Below are positions 8,848 to 16,806 of a DNA stretch of 64,000 nucleotides, in pieces (within the stretch, counting starts at the first letter, position 1; each line of letters starts with the position of its first letter). Origin of the DNA: Parabacteroides sp. FAFU027. GTDB lineage: Bacteria; Bacteroidota; Bacteroidia; Bacteroidales; UBA7332. The notes under the pieces are model-generated. The model saw only the letters and a list, made by a program, of their open reading frames with translations, was not told the origin of the DNA and did not search any database. Location of the stretch: positions 43,673 to 107,672 of the forward strand of contig NZ_JAKZKV010000014.1 of NCBI RefSeq assembly GCF_022808675.1. The letters run 5' to 3'. The position numbers and the translations under genes were made by a program.

Positions 8848-8991
8848 TTTGGCTAAAGCCGATAAAAAAAGAACTCCCTTGTCCGTCGGCTAAAGCCGGA
8901 CGGCAATGCAACAACTGCAACAATAATAAATTGCCGTCAGGCTTTAGCCGACGGTCAGATATGAAACAGAACAAATCCGGCTTTAGCCAAA
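8848..8991. repeat. nested palindromic repeat with four GGCTAAAGCC boxes
   Basis: The 10-mer ggctaaagcc occurs at 8851-8860 and 8888-8897, and its complement ggctttagcc at 8940-8949 and 8979-8988. The outer pair extends to tttggctaaagcc / ggctttagccaaa and the inner pair to cggctaaagcc plus gacggcaat / attgccgtc, so the whole ~144 bp can fold into a nested structure. This looks like a REP/MITE-type element. It lies in a ~430-bp gap (8661-9087) that has no credible gene; open frames on both strands here merely cross the palindromes. Confidence 0.75.
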
Positions 8992-9087
8992 GACTTCGAA
9001 TCTCTAAATGGGTTCCCCACTCCTCCGTGTACAACCCAACGGAACTTTGCCCCGTCACAATTGTTCTAATTTTAACTGAGATAAGAA

Positions 9088-11109
9088 ATGAGAGACCTTC
9101 TCAAAAAATTAAAGGATGCTGTAATCGGAAACACGCGTGATTTGACCGACAGCAGTACATTCAGCAGAATTTCATTGATTGTCTTTCTTGCCTGGGTTGG
9201 ACTTGGTGCTGATGCTTTATCATCTTCGTGTTACGGACCCGAAGAGATCTATAAGACATTGGGGGCGCATATCAACCTCTCAATTATAGTCGGACTGTTA
9301 ACAACAGCAACCATATTTATCATCAGCACCAGTTATTCCCAGATTATCAGATTGTTTCCACACGGTGGTGGCGGTTATTTAGTCGCCAGTCGGTTAATCT
9401 CTCCCCAAATGGGAATGGTGTCGGGTTGCGCACTGCTTATCGACTATGTTTTGACCATTTCCATTTCTATTTCGAGTGGGTCTGATGCCGTTTTCAGTTT
9501 TCTGCCCATTCAGTATCATGCCTATAAAACAGTTTTCGCACTTACGATATTAGCAGTGCTTGTCATATTAAATCTCAGAGGTGTAAAAGAATCGGTAAAA
9601 GCATTAACCCCCATCTTTATTGTTTTCGTATTTACCCACATCTTATTGATTGGATTCTCATTTTCTACTCATATTCCTGATATAAAGAACGTAGCGGTAC
9701 AGACCGGGGCTGAATTTTCCAATACGGTCCATCAGTTAGGTTTTTACGGAACATTTTTTCTGATCATGAAAGCCTATAGCATGGGTGCCGGAACTTATAC
9801 CGGGATTGAAGCAGTAAGCAACGGGATTCCGAACCTACGCGAGCCCCGAGTGAAAACAGCCATTAAGACGATGCGGTTGCTAGCCTTTTCATTGTCGGTT
9901 GCCGTACTGGGATTGATTGTATCTTTTTTCCTCTTCAATATTCATCTTCAACCCGGAAAAACAATAAATGCGATATTGATCACGTCTGCCATTGACACAT
10001 GGAATCCGGTTATCGGCCAAGCATTTTTATACATAACATTGATCTCTGAAGCCGCCTTGCTTTTTGTCGCTGCTCAGACCGGATTCTTAGATGGCCCGAG
10101 AGTGATGGCCAACATGGCACATGACTCCTGGTTGCCTCACCGGTTTACGATGTTAAGCGATCGGCTGGTCTCCCGGAATGGAGTATTGATAATGGGTATT
10201 GCTGCATTTGCCGTTATCTGGCTATCAAAAGCATCGGTAGCATTCCTGGTCGTATTATATAGTATAAATGTGTTTATCACCTTTTCTCTATCTCAATACG
10301 GGATGGTAAAACACTGGTTTACCGAACGTAAAACGGAAAAGAAATGGCTTGAGAAACTTCTGATCAATGGAATTGGGCTGTTGCTTACCGTGTTTATCCT
10401 GCTTAATGTAATTGTCGTTAAGTTTTACGAGGGGGGCTGGATTACAATGATAATTACCGGAGCATTGGTGACTGGTGGTTTTTACATCAAAAGGCATTAT
10501 CGGTTAATCGGGCTTGAACTTAGTAAAATACATCATATCCTAATCTCACAGACACCGGAAATTGTCAGCAGCCTGAAGCATAAATTAAATTGTTCATCAA
10601 ATGAAAACCGGACCATCGGCACGGGGGATATGACAGCGGTGATCCTTGTAAATGGGTATTCGGGAATCGGACTTTACTCCCTGTTTACGATCCTGAATTC
10701 CTTTCAGAATGTATATAAGAATTTCGTTTTTATACAGGTCGGCATCGTCGATTCGGATAGTTTTCATAAGAGTCATGTGGTCGACAAAATAAGACAGAAT
10801 ATTGAACAGGACCTGAATAAATACACCTCTTTAATCCGGGAAATGGGATATCATGCCGAATACCATTACTGTATTGGAACCAATGTGGCTGAAGAAGTGA
10901 TTAAAATGGTTCCCGAAATAGTAAAAAAATACCCGAATGCAACGTTTGTGGGTGGACAACTTGTGTTTAAAGGCACATACCAAATAACCAGAATCCTGCA
11001 CAACTATACTATTTTCTCCATCCAAAAGCACTTATATAATCTGGGAATCACAACGATCATTATACCCATTTCATTGAATAAGGTGCAGGAAATAAGCAGG
11101 TATAAATAA
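9088..11109 (+). CDS. APC-superfamily transporter, KimA/YdaO-like (putative K+ importer)
   Basis: 673 residues. About twelve hydrophobic segments fill residues ~25-480, followed by a ~180-residue soluble C-terminal domain. The first membrane segment contains GADALSSSCYGPEE, which resembles the KimA signature where an Asp and a Tyr take part in K+ binding, and FPHGGGGYLVASR follows. The soluble tail (NGYSGIGLYSLFTILNSF, VGGQLVF) resembles the regulatory C-terminal domain of KimA. Family knowledge makes high-affinity K+/H+ symport the best guess; an amino-acid permease is the alternative. In Gram-positives KimA is regulated by c-di-AMP; no c-di-AMP riboswitch was recognised here. Confidence 0.78.
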   Translation: MRDLLKKLKDAVIGNTRDLTDSSTFSRISLIVFLAWVGLGADALSSSCYGPEEIYKTLGAHINLSIIVGLLTTATIFIISTSYSQIIRLFPHGGGGYLVASRLISPQMGMVSGCALLIDYVLTISISISSGSDAVFSFLPIQYHAYKTVFALTILAVLVILNLRGVKESVKALTPIFIVFVFTHILLIGFSFSTHIPDIKNVAVQTGAEFSNTVHQLGFYGTFFLIMKAYSMGAGTYTGIEAVSNGIPNLREPRVKTAIKTMRLLAFSLSVAVLGLIVSFFLFNIHLQPGKTINAILITSAIDTWNPVIGQAFLYITLISEAALLFVAAQTGFLDGPRVMANMAHDSWLPHRFTMLSDRLVSRNGVLIMGIAAFAVIWLSKASVAFLVVLYSINVFITFSLSQYGMVKHWFTERKTEKKWLEKLLINGIGLLLTVFILLNVIVVKFYEGGWITMIITGALVTGGFYIKRHYRLIGLELSKIHHILISQTPEIVSSLKHKLNCSSNENRTIGTGDMTAVILVNGYSGIGLYSLFTILNSFQNVYKNFVFIQVGIVDSDSFHKSHVVDKIRQNIEQDLNKYTSLIREMGYHAEYHYCIGTNVAEEVIKMVPEIVKKYPNATFVGGQLVFKGTYQITRILHNYTIFSIQKHLYNLGITTIIIPISLNKVQEISRYK

Positions 11110-11513
11110 TGAGCAAATCTATTGTCATATTTCCCCCCGATTGACCGTAGCCTATCCCACACACAATCCCACAACTGCCAATTACCGCACTCTGTCGTTC
11201 GGCGACAGGCTCCGCCTTCGTCGTTGATAATCAAGGCCTCCTGGCCTTACCTTAGTATAAAAAAATCCTGATTATCTGTACAATCATCAAAAATAACCAT
11301 TCTATTCCAATTACCCCATCCCATACTCATACATTATGCAGAAAGCAGCTCCAGACCGATTGCTGAAACTGCTTTCTTATTCTTGCTTCCGCGTTATTGA
11401 TGCAAAGCAGGAGCTTTGCTTTTAGCAATGACGACAGCAGAGCTTTCGCCAAACTGCCTAATGATCGGATAACGGTTATCGCACGCTACTGGTGACGGGG
11501 GCATCCTTGGATA
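11110..11513. other. gene-free stretch with short hairpins
   Basis: No supported gene. Visible stem-loops are ctgtcg/cgacag at 11192-11208, aaggcc/ggcctt near 11233-11248, and agaaagcag/ctgctttct at 11340-11377 followed by a T-rich stretch, the last perhaps a distant terminator for the transporter gene. Confidence 0.5.
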
Positions 11514-11882
11514 TTAGTCAACCCACTTTGATGCAAAAATCAATGGAACAACCAAAATAACTATCCCAATCAACAATGCGTAGATAAGAATTTCGATATC
11601 TGTAAATACCAGCAGCAAAACAATACAAATTACGCTTGCTATCAATTTGTAAATCCATTTACTTACAGGATATCTAGTTGACTCTCTTTTAGCTCTTATT
11701 AGCCAATAAAATGAGTCAAAGAATAATCCAAATGCTATTCCAGAGGCAAAAAAAAGAACAATAAGAAGCGATACCTTCAATCCAAAAGAATAAACAGTAA
11801 AAACAAGCCCGGCTAAATAAAAAATTGTTTTAGCTCCAGTTTCTGAAGAGAAATACTTTCTGCATTTTTTTATTACATCCAT
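11514..11882 (-). CDS. small membrane protein, possible immunity partner of the RHS gene
   Basis: 122 residues, not recognised by family. Hydrophobic stretches at ~20-37, ~38-62, ~80-96 and ~97-117 predict three or four membrane helices, with charged loops between (RAKRESTRYP). It begins seven bases after the stop of the RHS-core gene, in the same direction. In RHS/polymorphic toxin loci the gene directly downstream is usually the immunity gene, and a membrane-embedded immunity protein would suit a membrane-active toxin. This role is inferred from position only. Confidence 0.6.
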   Translation of the reverse strand: MDVIKKCRKYFSSETGAKTIFYLAGLVFTVYSFGLKVSLLIVLFFASGIAFGLFFDSFYWLIRAKRESTRYPVSKWIYKLIASVICIVLLLVFTDIEILIYALLIGIVILVVPLIFASKWVD

Positions 11883-11889
11883 TAATCAT

Positions 11890-13281
11890 TTACTTTTTAG
11901 ATAGTTTATCAATTGCTGCGTTTGCACTATTTGTTACGATTGTAGAGGCAGTTGATGCAGCTAAATTCGTACGATTCTCAACATAATTTGTCAATTTAGT
12001 CTTGGCATCAATAGCTTTAGCAGATAAAGGATTTGATCCTTTATGATCATTTAGTCGATGAGAAGCACTTTGTAGCACTTTGGCTGTAGATGAATTAGAT
12101 ATAAACTTTCTTGCTATTTTACCAACGACTTCACCCGTAACTCTGCCACCTAAACCATCAACTACGGTTTTCCTTATACTAACCTTACCATCTTTTGCCA
12201 GTTGACCAGCTGCACTTGCAGCCATATCGTGAGCAGCACCAATTGCCAACTTAGCTACAGATGACATATGACCAATTTTCGATGCTAAACCAACTCCTGT
12301 AGCACCGGCAACAGCAGCAACAACAACAGATCCAAAACTGAAATCTTTTGAGAATGTTTTATTGTGACTAAGTCCTATTTCGACAGATTGTACTGCAATA
12401 TCAAGAGCAGCACCAATTAAAGCACCGGCAACCATTTGTGGCATTCTTCCATCCGGATCTGTCTTAAGTACCATGTTATTATGGCACATGGTATATGGAC
12501 TCAGGTCATAATCATTCTCCACCTCCGGATCCGGTGTCTGAAACCTCATAATCGCCGGATAGTACTGCCGCCAGACAATGTCATAGGTATCATACCCATG
12601 CATCTCTACAAACTCCTTGCCGTTGTACTTACGATGTTGTAAATCCGGATTGTCGCCTGCTTGATATGCCCATGGCAATCCGGATGGGTAATATTGTGTC
12701 CGCTGTGCTACTGTATTGGTATTGGCAAGCCATACCTCCCGGTCGTCACTCAGGTGATCTCGACGATAGTAGAAATACTGCGGCGATGCGAGATTCTCCA
12801 CATACCCCTCGTCGTTATAAATACGACTCAAGGTAGTCAGCGAAGCATTTCCATTTAGGGTCTTGTACTCAAAGTTGCCGATATAGGCCGTACCATTCTG
12901 GTCGACTGTCCCCGCCAGATAACTCTGTGCTTTAATCTGCCCGTCGGCCAGTGGTGTGATGTAGGTCAACTGAGTGAAATACTCCGTTCCCAGCTTCTTG
13001 CCACTCGCATCGTAGAGGTTGCGTATCTGGTTGCCGTTACGGAACTGGATGACATCGGGCAAATTTAACACATTATACCGGAATGCCACAATGTTGCGAT
13101 CCAGATCTTTGGTCATATTACCGTTGGCATCGTAGGCAAACTCGCCAGAAGTGGCCTTGGAGATGTCCTGGTACTCCTTGGTATTATTGAGCGCCTGTGT
13201 GCCGCGTGCATCGGTGATCCAGTCGATCTGGTTACTCTTTTCACTATTGGCGTAGTGCAGGGTGAGGTCATCCACCAGCAC
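11890..13281 (-). pseudogene. RHS-repeat core protein, 5'-truncated, with variable C-terminus
   Basis: 463 codons remain of a protein family normally well over 1000 residues. RHS features: YDANGNMTKD, RYNVLNLPDVIQ, YDASGKKLGTEY, DHLSDDREVW, the core phrase YNGKEFVEMHGYDTYD and the closing Y-x(5)-RFQTPDP ... DPDGRMP. After this junction (~residue 280) comes a ~180-residue tail rich in Ala, Gly and Val, the position where polymorphic toxins carry their toxic domain; no nuclease or deaminase motif was recognised. The frame has only a GTG at its 5' end and a TAA two codons before it, and no RHS repeats lie upstream in this strand and frame. It is therefore either a broken gene or a silent orphan 3' cassette. 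Confidence 0.75.
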
Positions 13282-14300
13282 GACTTACACCTACTATGTT
13301 TCCGATGGTTCCGGAAACAGGACTTAAAATACCGGGGTCAGTTCTTGCAATGATTTTGACCTTTTAAATTTGTAAATAAACTCGTTTTACAAACTTAAAC
13401 GGGTTCCTGTTTTTGTTTGTGCTGAAGCAAAGACAGAGGGCTATTTCCAGCAACACAAACACATCAAATTACCTCAAAGCGCTGAAATACTTACAATTGA
13501 CTCGCTATGATCAATATTATCCTTGAAGGGATAATTCTGGCAGTAAACATTAAGTCGCATTAACCTTATCAGGTATTGGACGATGATTTATTGGGGGCTG
13601 CAAGAACCCGATATGTTTCTACATGAGGGCAGAGGATATGATAGCAGAGGGAAGTCCTTTAATTTAAGGAGGGGGATATATGTGGGCATATTCAGAAATT
13701 TACGGTGTTTTCTTTTTCTTTATCGCTGTCAGCTCTCCGACGCTGACAAGATAGCAGAATGCGAATCCCAACATCTTTAATCAACCGTACAACAATCGCA
13801 CACCAACGACCTGACAGCGAGCCTGCTCCTGTCAGCGTCATACCGGAACTCCGACACCACTAAATACTACAAACTATCTATACCCAAACAGCTAACATAC
13901 TCTACCTCCACGGATCCTCTACTGTAACTCCGGTGATGCTCTAGTAATGCAATCCTGATTAAAAAAGCAAGCAACTTTTAATTCGATTACAAACATCACT
14001 CATTTACATCATATTATCACAAATACACCACATATCCTTTCAAACTGAAAGACATTATTACGAACACCAACCTCAACCAGACAAAACCAAATTACCAGAT
14101 AGTATTTTACAACAATATACTATTCAATCATTCGGATTAAGCGCCGATATTGGGATGTTCTCCAACACCCAATTGAAACTCGCCACACACCGCCCGGCAT
14201 TAGGATTTACAGCCATTTATCGCTACCTTTGTAAAAAATATAGATTCACAACAAACTAAATGACAAGGAACTAGTTTCCTGTATCATCGCATTTACGCCT
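13282..14300. other. ~1-kb gene-free scar upstream of the RHS remnant
   Basis: No supported gene. At the left edge the plus strand reads TTYTYYVSDGSGNRT then stop, which resembles RHS-type sequence in the opposite orientation. Next to it, ggggtcagttcttgcaatga (13334-13353) looks like an IS end of the IS200/RAYT type, by memory only. An inverted repeat aaatttgtaaa / ttttacaaactt lies near 13367-13398. Short frames here, such as 13583-13780, have no protein-like character. The right edge carries the promoter of the pseudouridine synthase gene. Confidence 0.5.
14224..14231 (+). promoter_or_regulatory. promoter -7 element of the pseudouridine synthase gene
   Basis: TACCTTTG matches TAnnTTTG and lies about 70 bp upstream of the start codon. 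The -33 region is weak. Confidence 0.5.
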
Positions 14301-15233
14301 ATGAAGCAACCGCCTAAAAAAGAAAATAAAGACCTGACCTTCCAGGTTACACAACCGACTGAACTGCTCAACTTTCTGATCGAGAAAATCCATGGCAAAA
14401 GCCGCAACTCCATCAAATCGTTGCTGACCCACAAACAGATCAAGGTGGGCAACAAAGTGGTATCACAATACAACCACCCACTCAATCAGGGTGATATCGT
14501 GAAGGTGACAACTGTTCGCCACGAAGAGAAGAAGCTGATCGGATTACGTATCGTTTACGAAGACAAGTACGTGATCGTGATTGACAAGGATCCGGGCGTA
14601 CTCTCCATCGCTACTGAAACTGAAAAACGCGGTACGGCGTATAGCATCCTGAGCGAATATGTGAAGGAGAAACATTCGCAGAACCGCATCTTTGTGCTTC
14701 ACCGTCTTGACCGCGAAACTTCCGGTCTGATGATGTTTGCCAAAGACCAGGAGACCCAGGGCATGCTGCAACATCACTGGGACCGTTCGGTGCGTGCCCG
14801 TTCGTATGTGGCATTGGTAGAAGGACAAGTCAACCAGCCGCAGGACACCATCGTGTCGTGGCTTAAAGAGGGAAAAACCTTCGTGGTTCACTCCTCTCCG
14901 ATCGACAATGGCGGACAGAAGGCCGTCACGAACTACCGCGTACTCAAAAATAACCGATACTATTCCCTGCTTGCACTTGACCTGGAGACCGGTCGTAAAA
15001 ACCAGATCCGTGTACACATGCAAAGCATTGGCCACCCGGTAGTAGGTGACAAGAAATATGGCGCTACGCATAATCCAATCCGCCGCGTAGGACTTCACGC
15101 GATGGAGCTATCGTTTATCCACCCGATAACCAATCAGTTACTGGAGTTTTCAACACCAATTCCGAAAAAGTTCACAGCGGTATTTGGTGCTGAGAAAAGC
15201 GATGTGAATATTCGCCGAGTGAATAAGAAATAA
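14301..15233 (+). CDS. RluA/RluD-family RNA pseudouridine synthase
   Basis: 310 residues. An S4 RNA-binding domain spans ~15-80 (KSRNSIKSLLTHKQIKVGN). The catalytic domain carries HRLDRETSG with the nucleophilic Asp at residue 137, and a later GRKNQIRVHMQSIGHPVVGD, both hallmarks of the RluA family. It isomerises uridines in 23S rRNA or tRNA; the exact target (RluC/RluD type) cannot be told from sequence. It stands alone, with its own promoter and a downstream hairpin. Confidence 0.92.
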   Translation: MKQPPKKENKDLTFQVTQPTELLNFLIEKIHGKSRNSIKSLLTHKQIKVGNKVVSQYNHPLNQGDIVKVTTVRHEEKKLIGLRIVYEDKYVIVIDKDPGVLSIATETEKRGTAYSILSEYVKEKHSQNRIFVLHRLDRETSGLMMFAKDQETQGMLQHHWDRSVRARSYVALVEGQVNQPQDTIVSWLKEGKTFVVHSSPIDNGGQKAVTNYRVLKNNRYYSLLALDLETGRKNQIRVHMQSIGHPVVGDKKYGATHNPIRRVGLHAMELSFIHPITNQLLEFSTPIPKKFTAVFGAEKSDVNIRRVNKK

Positions 15234-15237
15234 AGCA

Positions 15238-15275
15238 ACCCCACCCAGCCTCCCCAAAGGGAAGGAGACGATGCT
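15238..15275. repeat. solo arm of the cccc-aaag-gggg repeat family
   Basis: The stretch caaccccacccagcctcccc followed by aaagggaaggagac resembles the left arm of the element at 22917-23050 (cgaccccacccgacctcccc followed by aaagtgggg). It directly follows the stop codon of the pseudouridine synthase gene. The rest of the gap to 15738 holds the hairpin at 15297-15334, a G+C-rich stretch near 15370-15440 and the RND promoter; no gene is seen. Confidence 0.45.
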
Positions 15276-15296
15276 ACACTTTGAACTTTACCTCAG

Positions 15297-15334
15297 AGAA
15301 CCACAGAGTTATGATACACGTACTCTGTGGTTCT
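15297..15334 (+). terminator. 13-bp hairpin downstream of the pseudouridine synthase gene
   Basis: The arms agaaccacagagt and actctgtggttct pair perfectly around a 12-nt loop, followed by ttgcgttt. It is a likely intrinsic terminator with a weak T-tract. Confidence 0.55.
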
Positions 15335-15685
15335 TTGCGTTTAATCTATCTTAGGTCTCTGGTTTTTACGCGTCAAGCGGCCTGAAGCCGCTGAACGCTT
15401 GCGCTCAACACCGGGCAGCGGCTCTAAGGCGCTTGCCGGATTGGCCTATTGGAAGAGAACCACAGAATGGATATCCCCACTCTGTGAATCTCTGTGATAC
15501 CCTCCTCCCCTTTCATCGTGAAACATAAATAAACACCAATCCTAAAGAGCCCTAAATACCGTTTTGGGGGTTAAACTTTCATATTTGCGGGCCGTCCTAA
15601 AAAAGCTTTGCGCAAAATAGCACAGAATCGCAAAGAGTCGTGCAGATTTATTCTGGTTGTCAACTCTTTGCGATTCTTTATGTTT

Positions 15686-15693
15686 TATCTTTG
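15686..15693 (+). promoter_or_regulatory. promoter -7 element of the RND efflux operon
   Basis: TATCTTTG is a perfect TAnnTTTG element 46 bp before the adaptor start. A TTTG at 15667-15670 is closer than usual (15 bp). The site supports the start at 15739, since an ATG further upstream at 15640 would precede the promoter. Confidence 0.55.
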
Positions 15694-15738
15694 CCGAACG
15701 TAGCATTTACAGGTTATTACTCCAAAATATTTTCCACA

Positions 15739-16806
15739 ATGAAGAAAGGTATAACGGCAATTATTTCTATCGCAGCCGTGGGCGGTATCATCGCCCTGGG
15801 GCTTCACAACAATAAATCGGAAGAGAAGAAGAAAGACGAAAAGAAGAAAGGCAAATCCACGAAGGTGGATGCTTACGTGGTTTCTCCGACCCGGCTAATC
15901 AACGACATCTCAGTTTCAGGTTCGCTGGTGGCGATGGAAGAGGTGGAACTCAAAAACGAAACCGCCGGTCGGGTAGTGAAACTCAATCTGCCCGAAGGTA
16001 AATTCGTGAAGGCCGGCACCCTGCTGGTAAAACTTTACGATGATGACCTGCAGGCCGGTCTCAAAAAACTGCAATCACAACTCGCCCTCCAGAAACAAAT
16101 CTACAACCGCCAATCGCAACTCTTAAAAATAAGCGGTATCAGTCAGAATGACTTCGACCAGACCGTGCTGCAAATTGATGCCCTCAAAGCTGAAATCGAA
16201 GTACAAAAAGTGTTGATTCGGAAAACGGAAGTGCGGGCACCCTTCGACGGTGTAATCGGGTTACGCCAGATTAGCATCGGAGCTCAGATTACCCCCTCAA
16301 CGTCATTGGCAACCATTCGCCGTGAAGATAAAATCAAGCTCGACTTTAGCGTCCCTGAAAAATACAGCAGCACCATCCATCCGGGCATGAATGTGAAGTT
16401 CAGTCTCTATAACAGCGACCATCTCTACGATGCGTCGGTCATCGCCTCTGAACGGGAAATTGACATGAACACCCGCAACATGAAGGTGCGCGCCGTGGTC
16501 AACAGCAAATCCGACGAACTGATTCCCGGTGCATTTGCCAATGTAAAACTGACCATGGGTAAAAACGACGAAGCCCTGCTCATTCCTACCCAAGCCATCA
16601 TTCCCAAAGAAAGAAACAAAAGCATAATTATCGCACAGGGCGGCAAAGCCCATTTCGTTACGGTAAAAACCGGAATTCGTCAGGTTTCTTCCATCGAAAT
16701 CACGGAAGGCATTCAGCCGGGCGATACGGTGATTACCAACGGTATCCTGTTCCTGAAAGAGGGTGACGATATCAAATTCGCTAATGTAAAAACCGGTGCG
16801 CTATGA
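15739..16806 (+). CDS. RND efflux periplasmic adaptor (membrane fusion protein)
   Basis: 355 residues. A single N-terminal hydrophobic anchor (ITAIISIAAVGGIIALGL) is followed by a highly charged lysine-rich linker (~31-46). Then come the lipoyl-like half motif (LKNETAGRVVKLNLPEGKFV), an alpha-helical hairpin (~90-155), the second half motif VRAPFDGVIGLRQISIGAQI, and beta-barrel and membrane-proximal domains ending in GDTVITNGILFLKEGDDI. It links the inner-membrane pump to the TolC channel. Its stop codon overlaps the pump start in an ATGA, so the two are translationally coupled. Confidence 0.93.
   Translation: MKKGITAIISIAAVGGIIALGLHNNKSEEKKKDEKKKGKSTKVDAYVVSPTRLINDISVSGSLVAMEEVELKNETAGRVVKLNLPEGKFVKAGTLLVKLYDDDLQAGLKKLQSQLALQKQIYNRQSQLLKISGISQNDFDQTVLQIDALKAEIEVQKVLIRKTEVRAPFDGVIGLRQISIGAQITPSTSLATIRREDKIKLDFSVPEKYSSTIHPGMNVKFSLYNSDHLYDASVIASEREIDMNTRNMKVRAVVNSKSDELIPGAFANVKLTMGKNDEALLIPTQAIIPKERNKSIIIAQGGKAHFVTVKTGIRQVSSIEITEGIQPGDTVITNGILFLKEGDDIKFANVKTGAL

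Noticed and set aside
8741..9058. Minus-strand protein of 105 residues upstream of the transporter
   Set aside because: Frame merely crosses the four palindromic GGCTAAAGCC boxes; no protein-like signal.
11004..11234. 76-residue minus-strand gene overlapping the transporter end
   Set aside because: Antisense shadow of the transporter's last codons plus a hairpin-rich gap.
13583..13780. 65-residue plus-strand gene in the RHS scar
   Set aside because: No family, no promoter, no downstream terminator; sits in a region that looks like decayed sequence.
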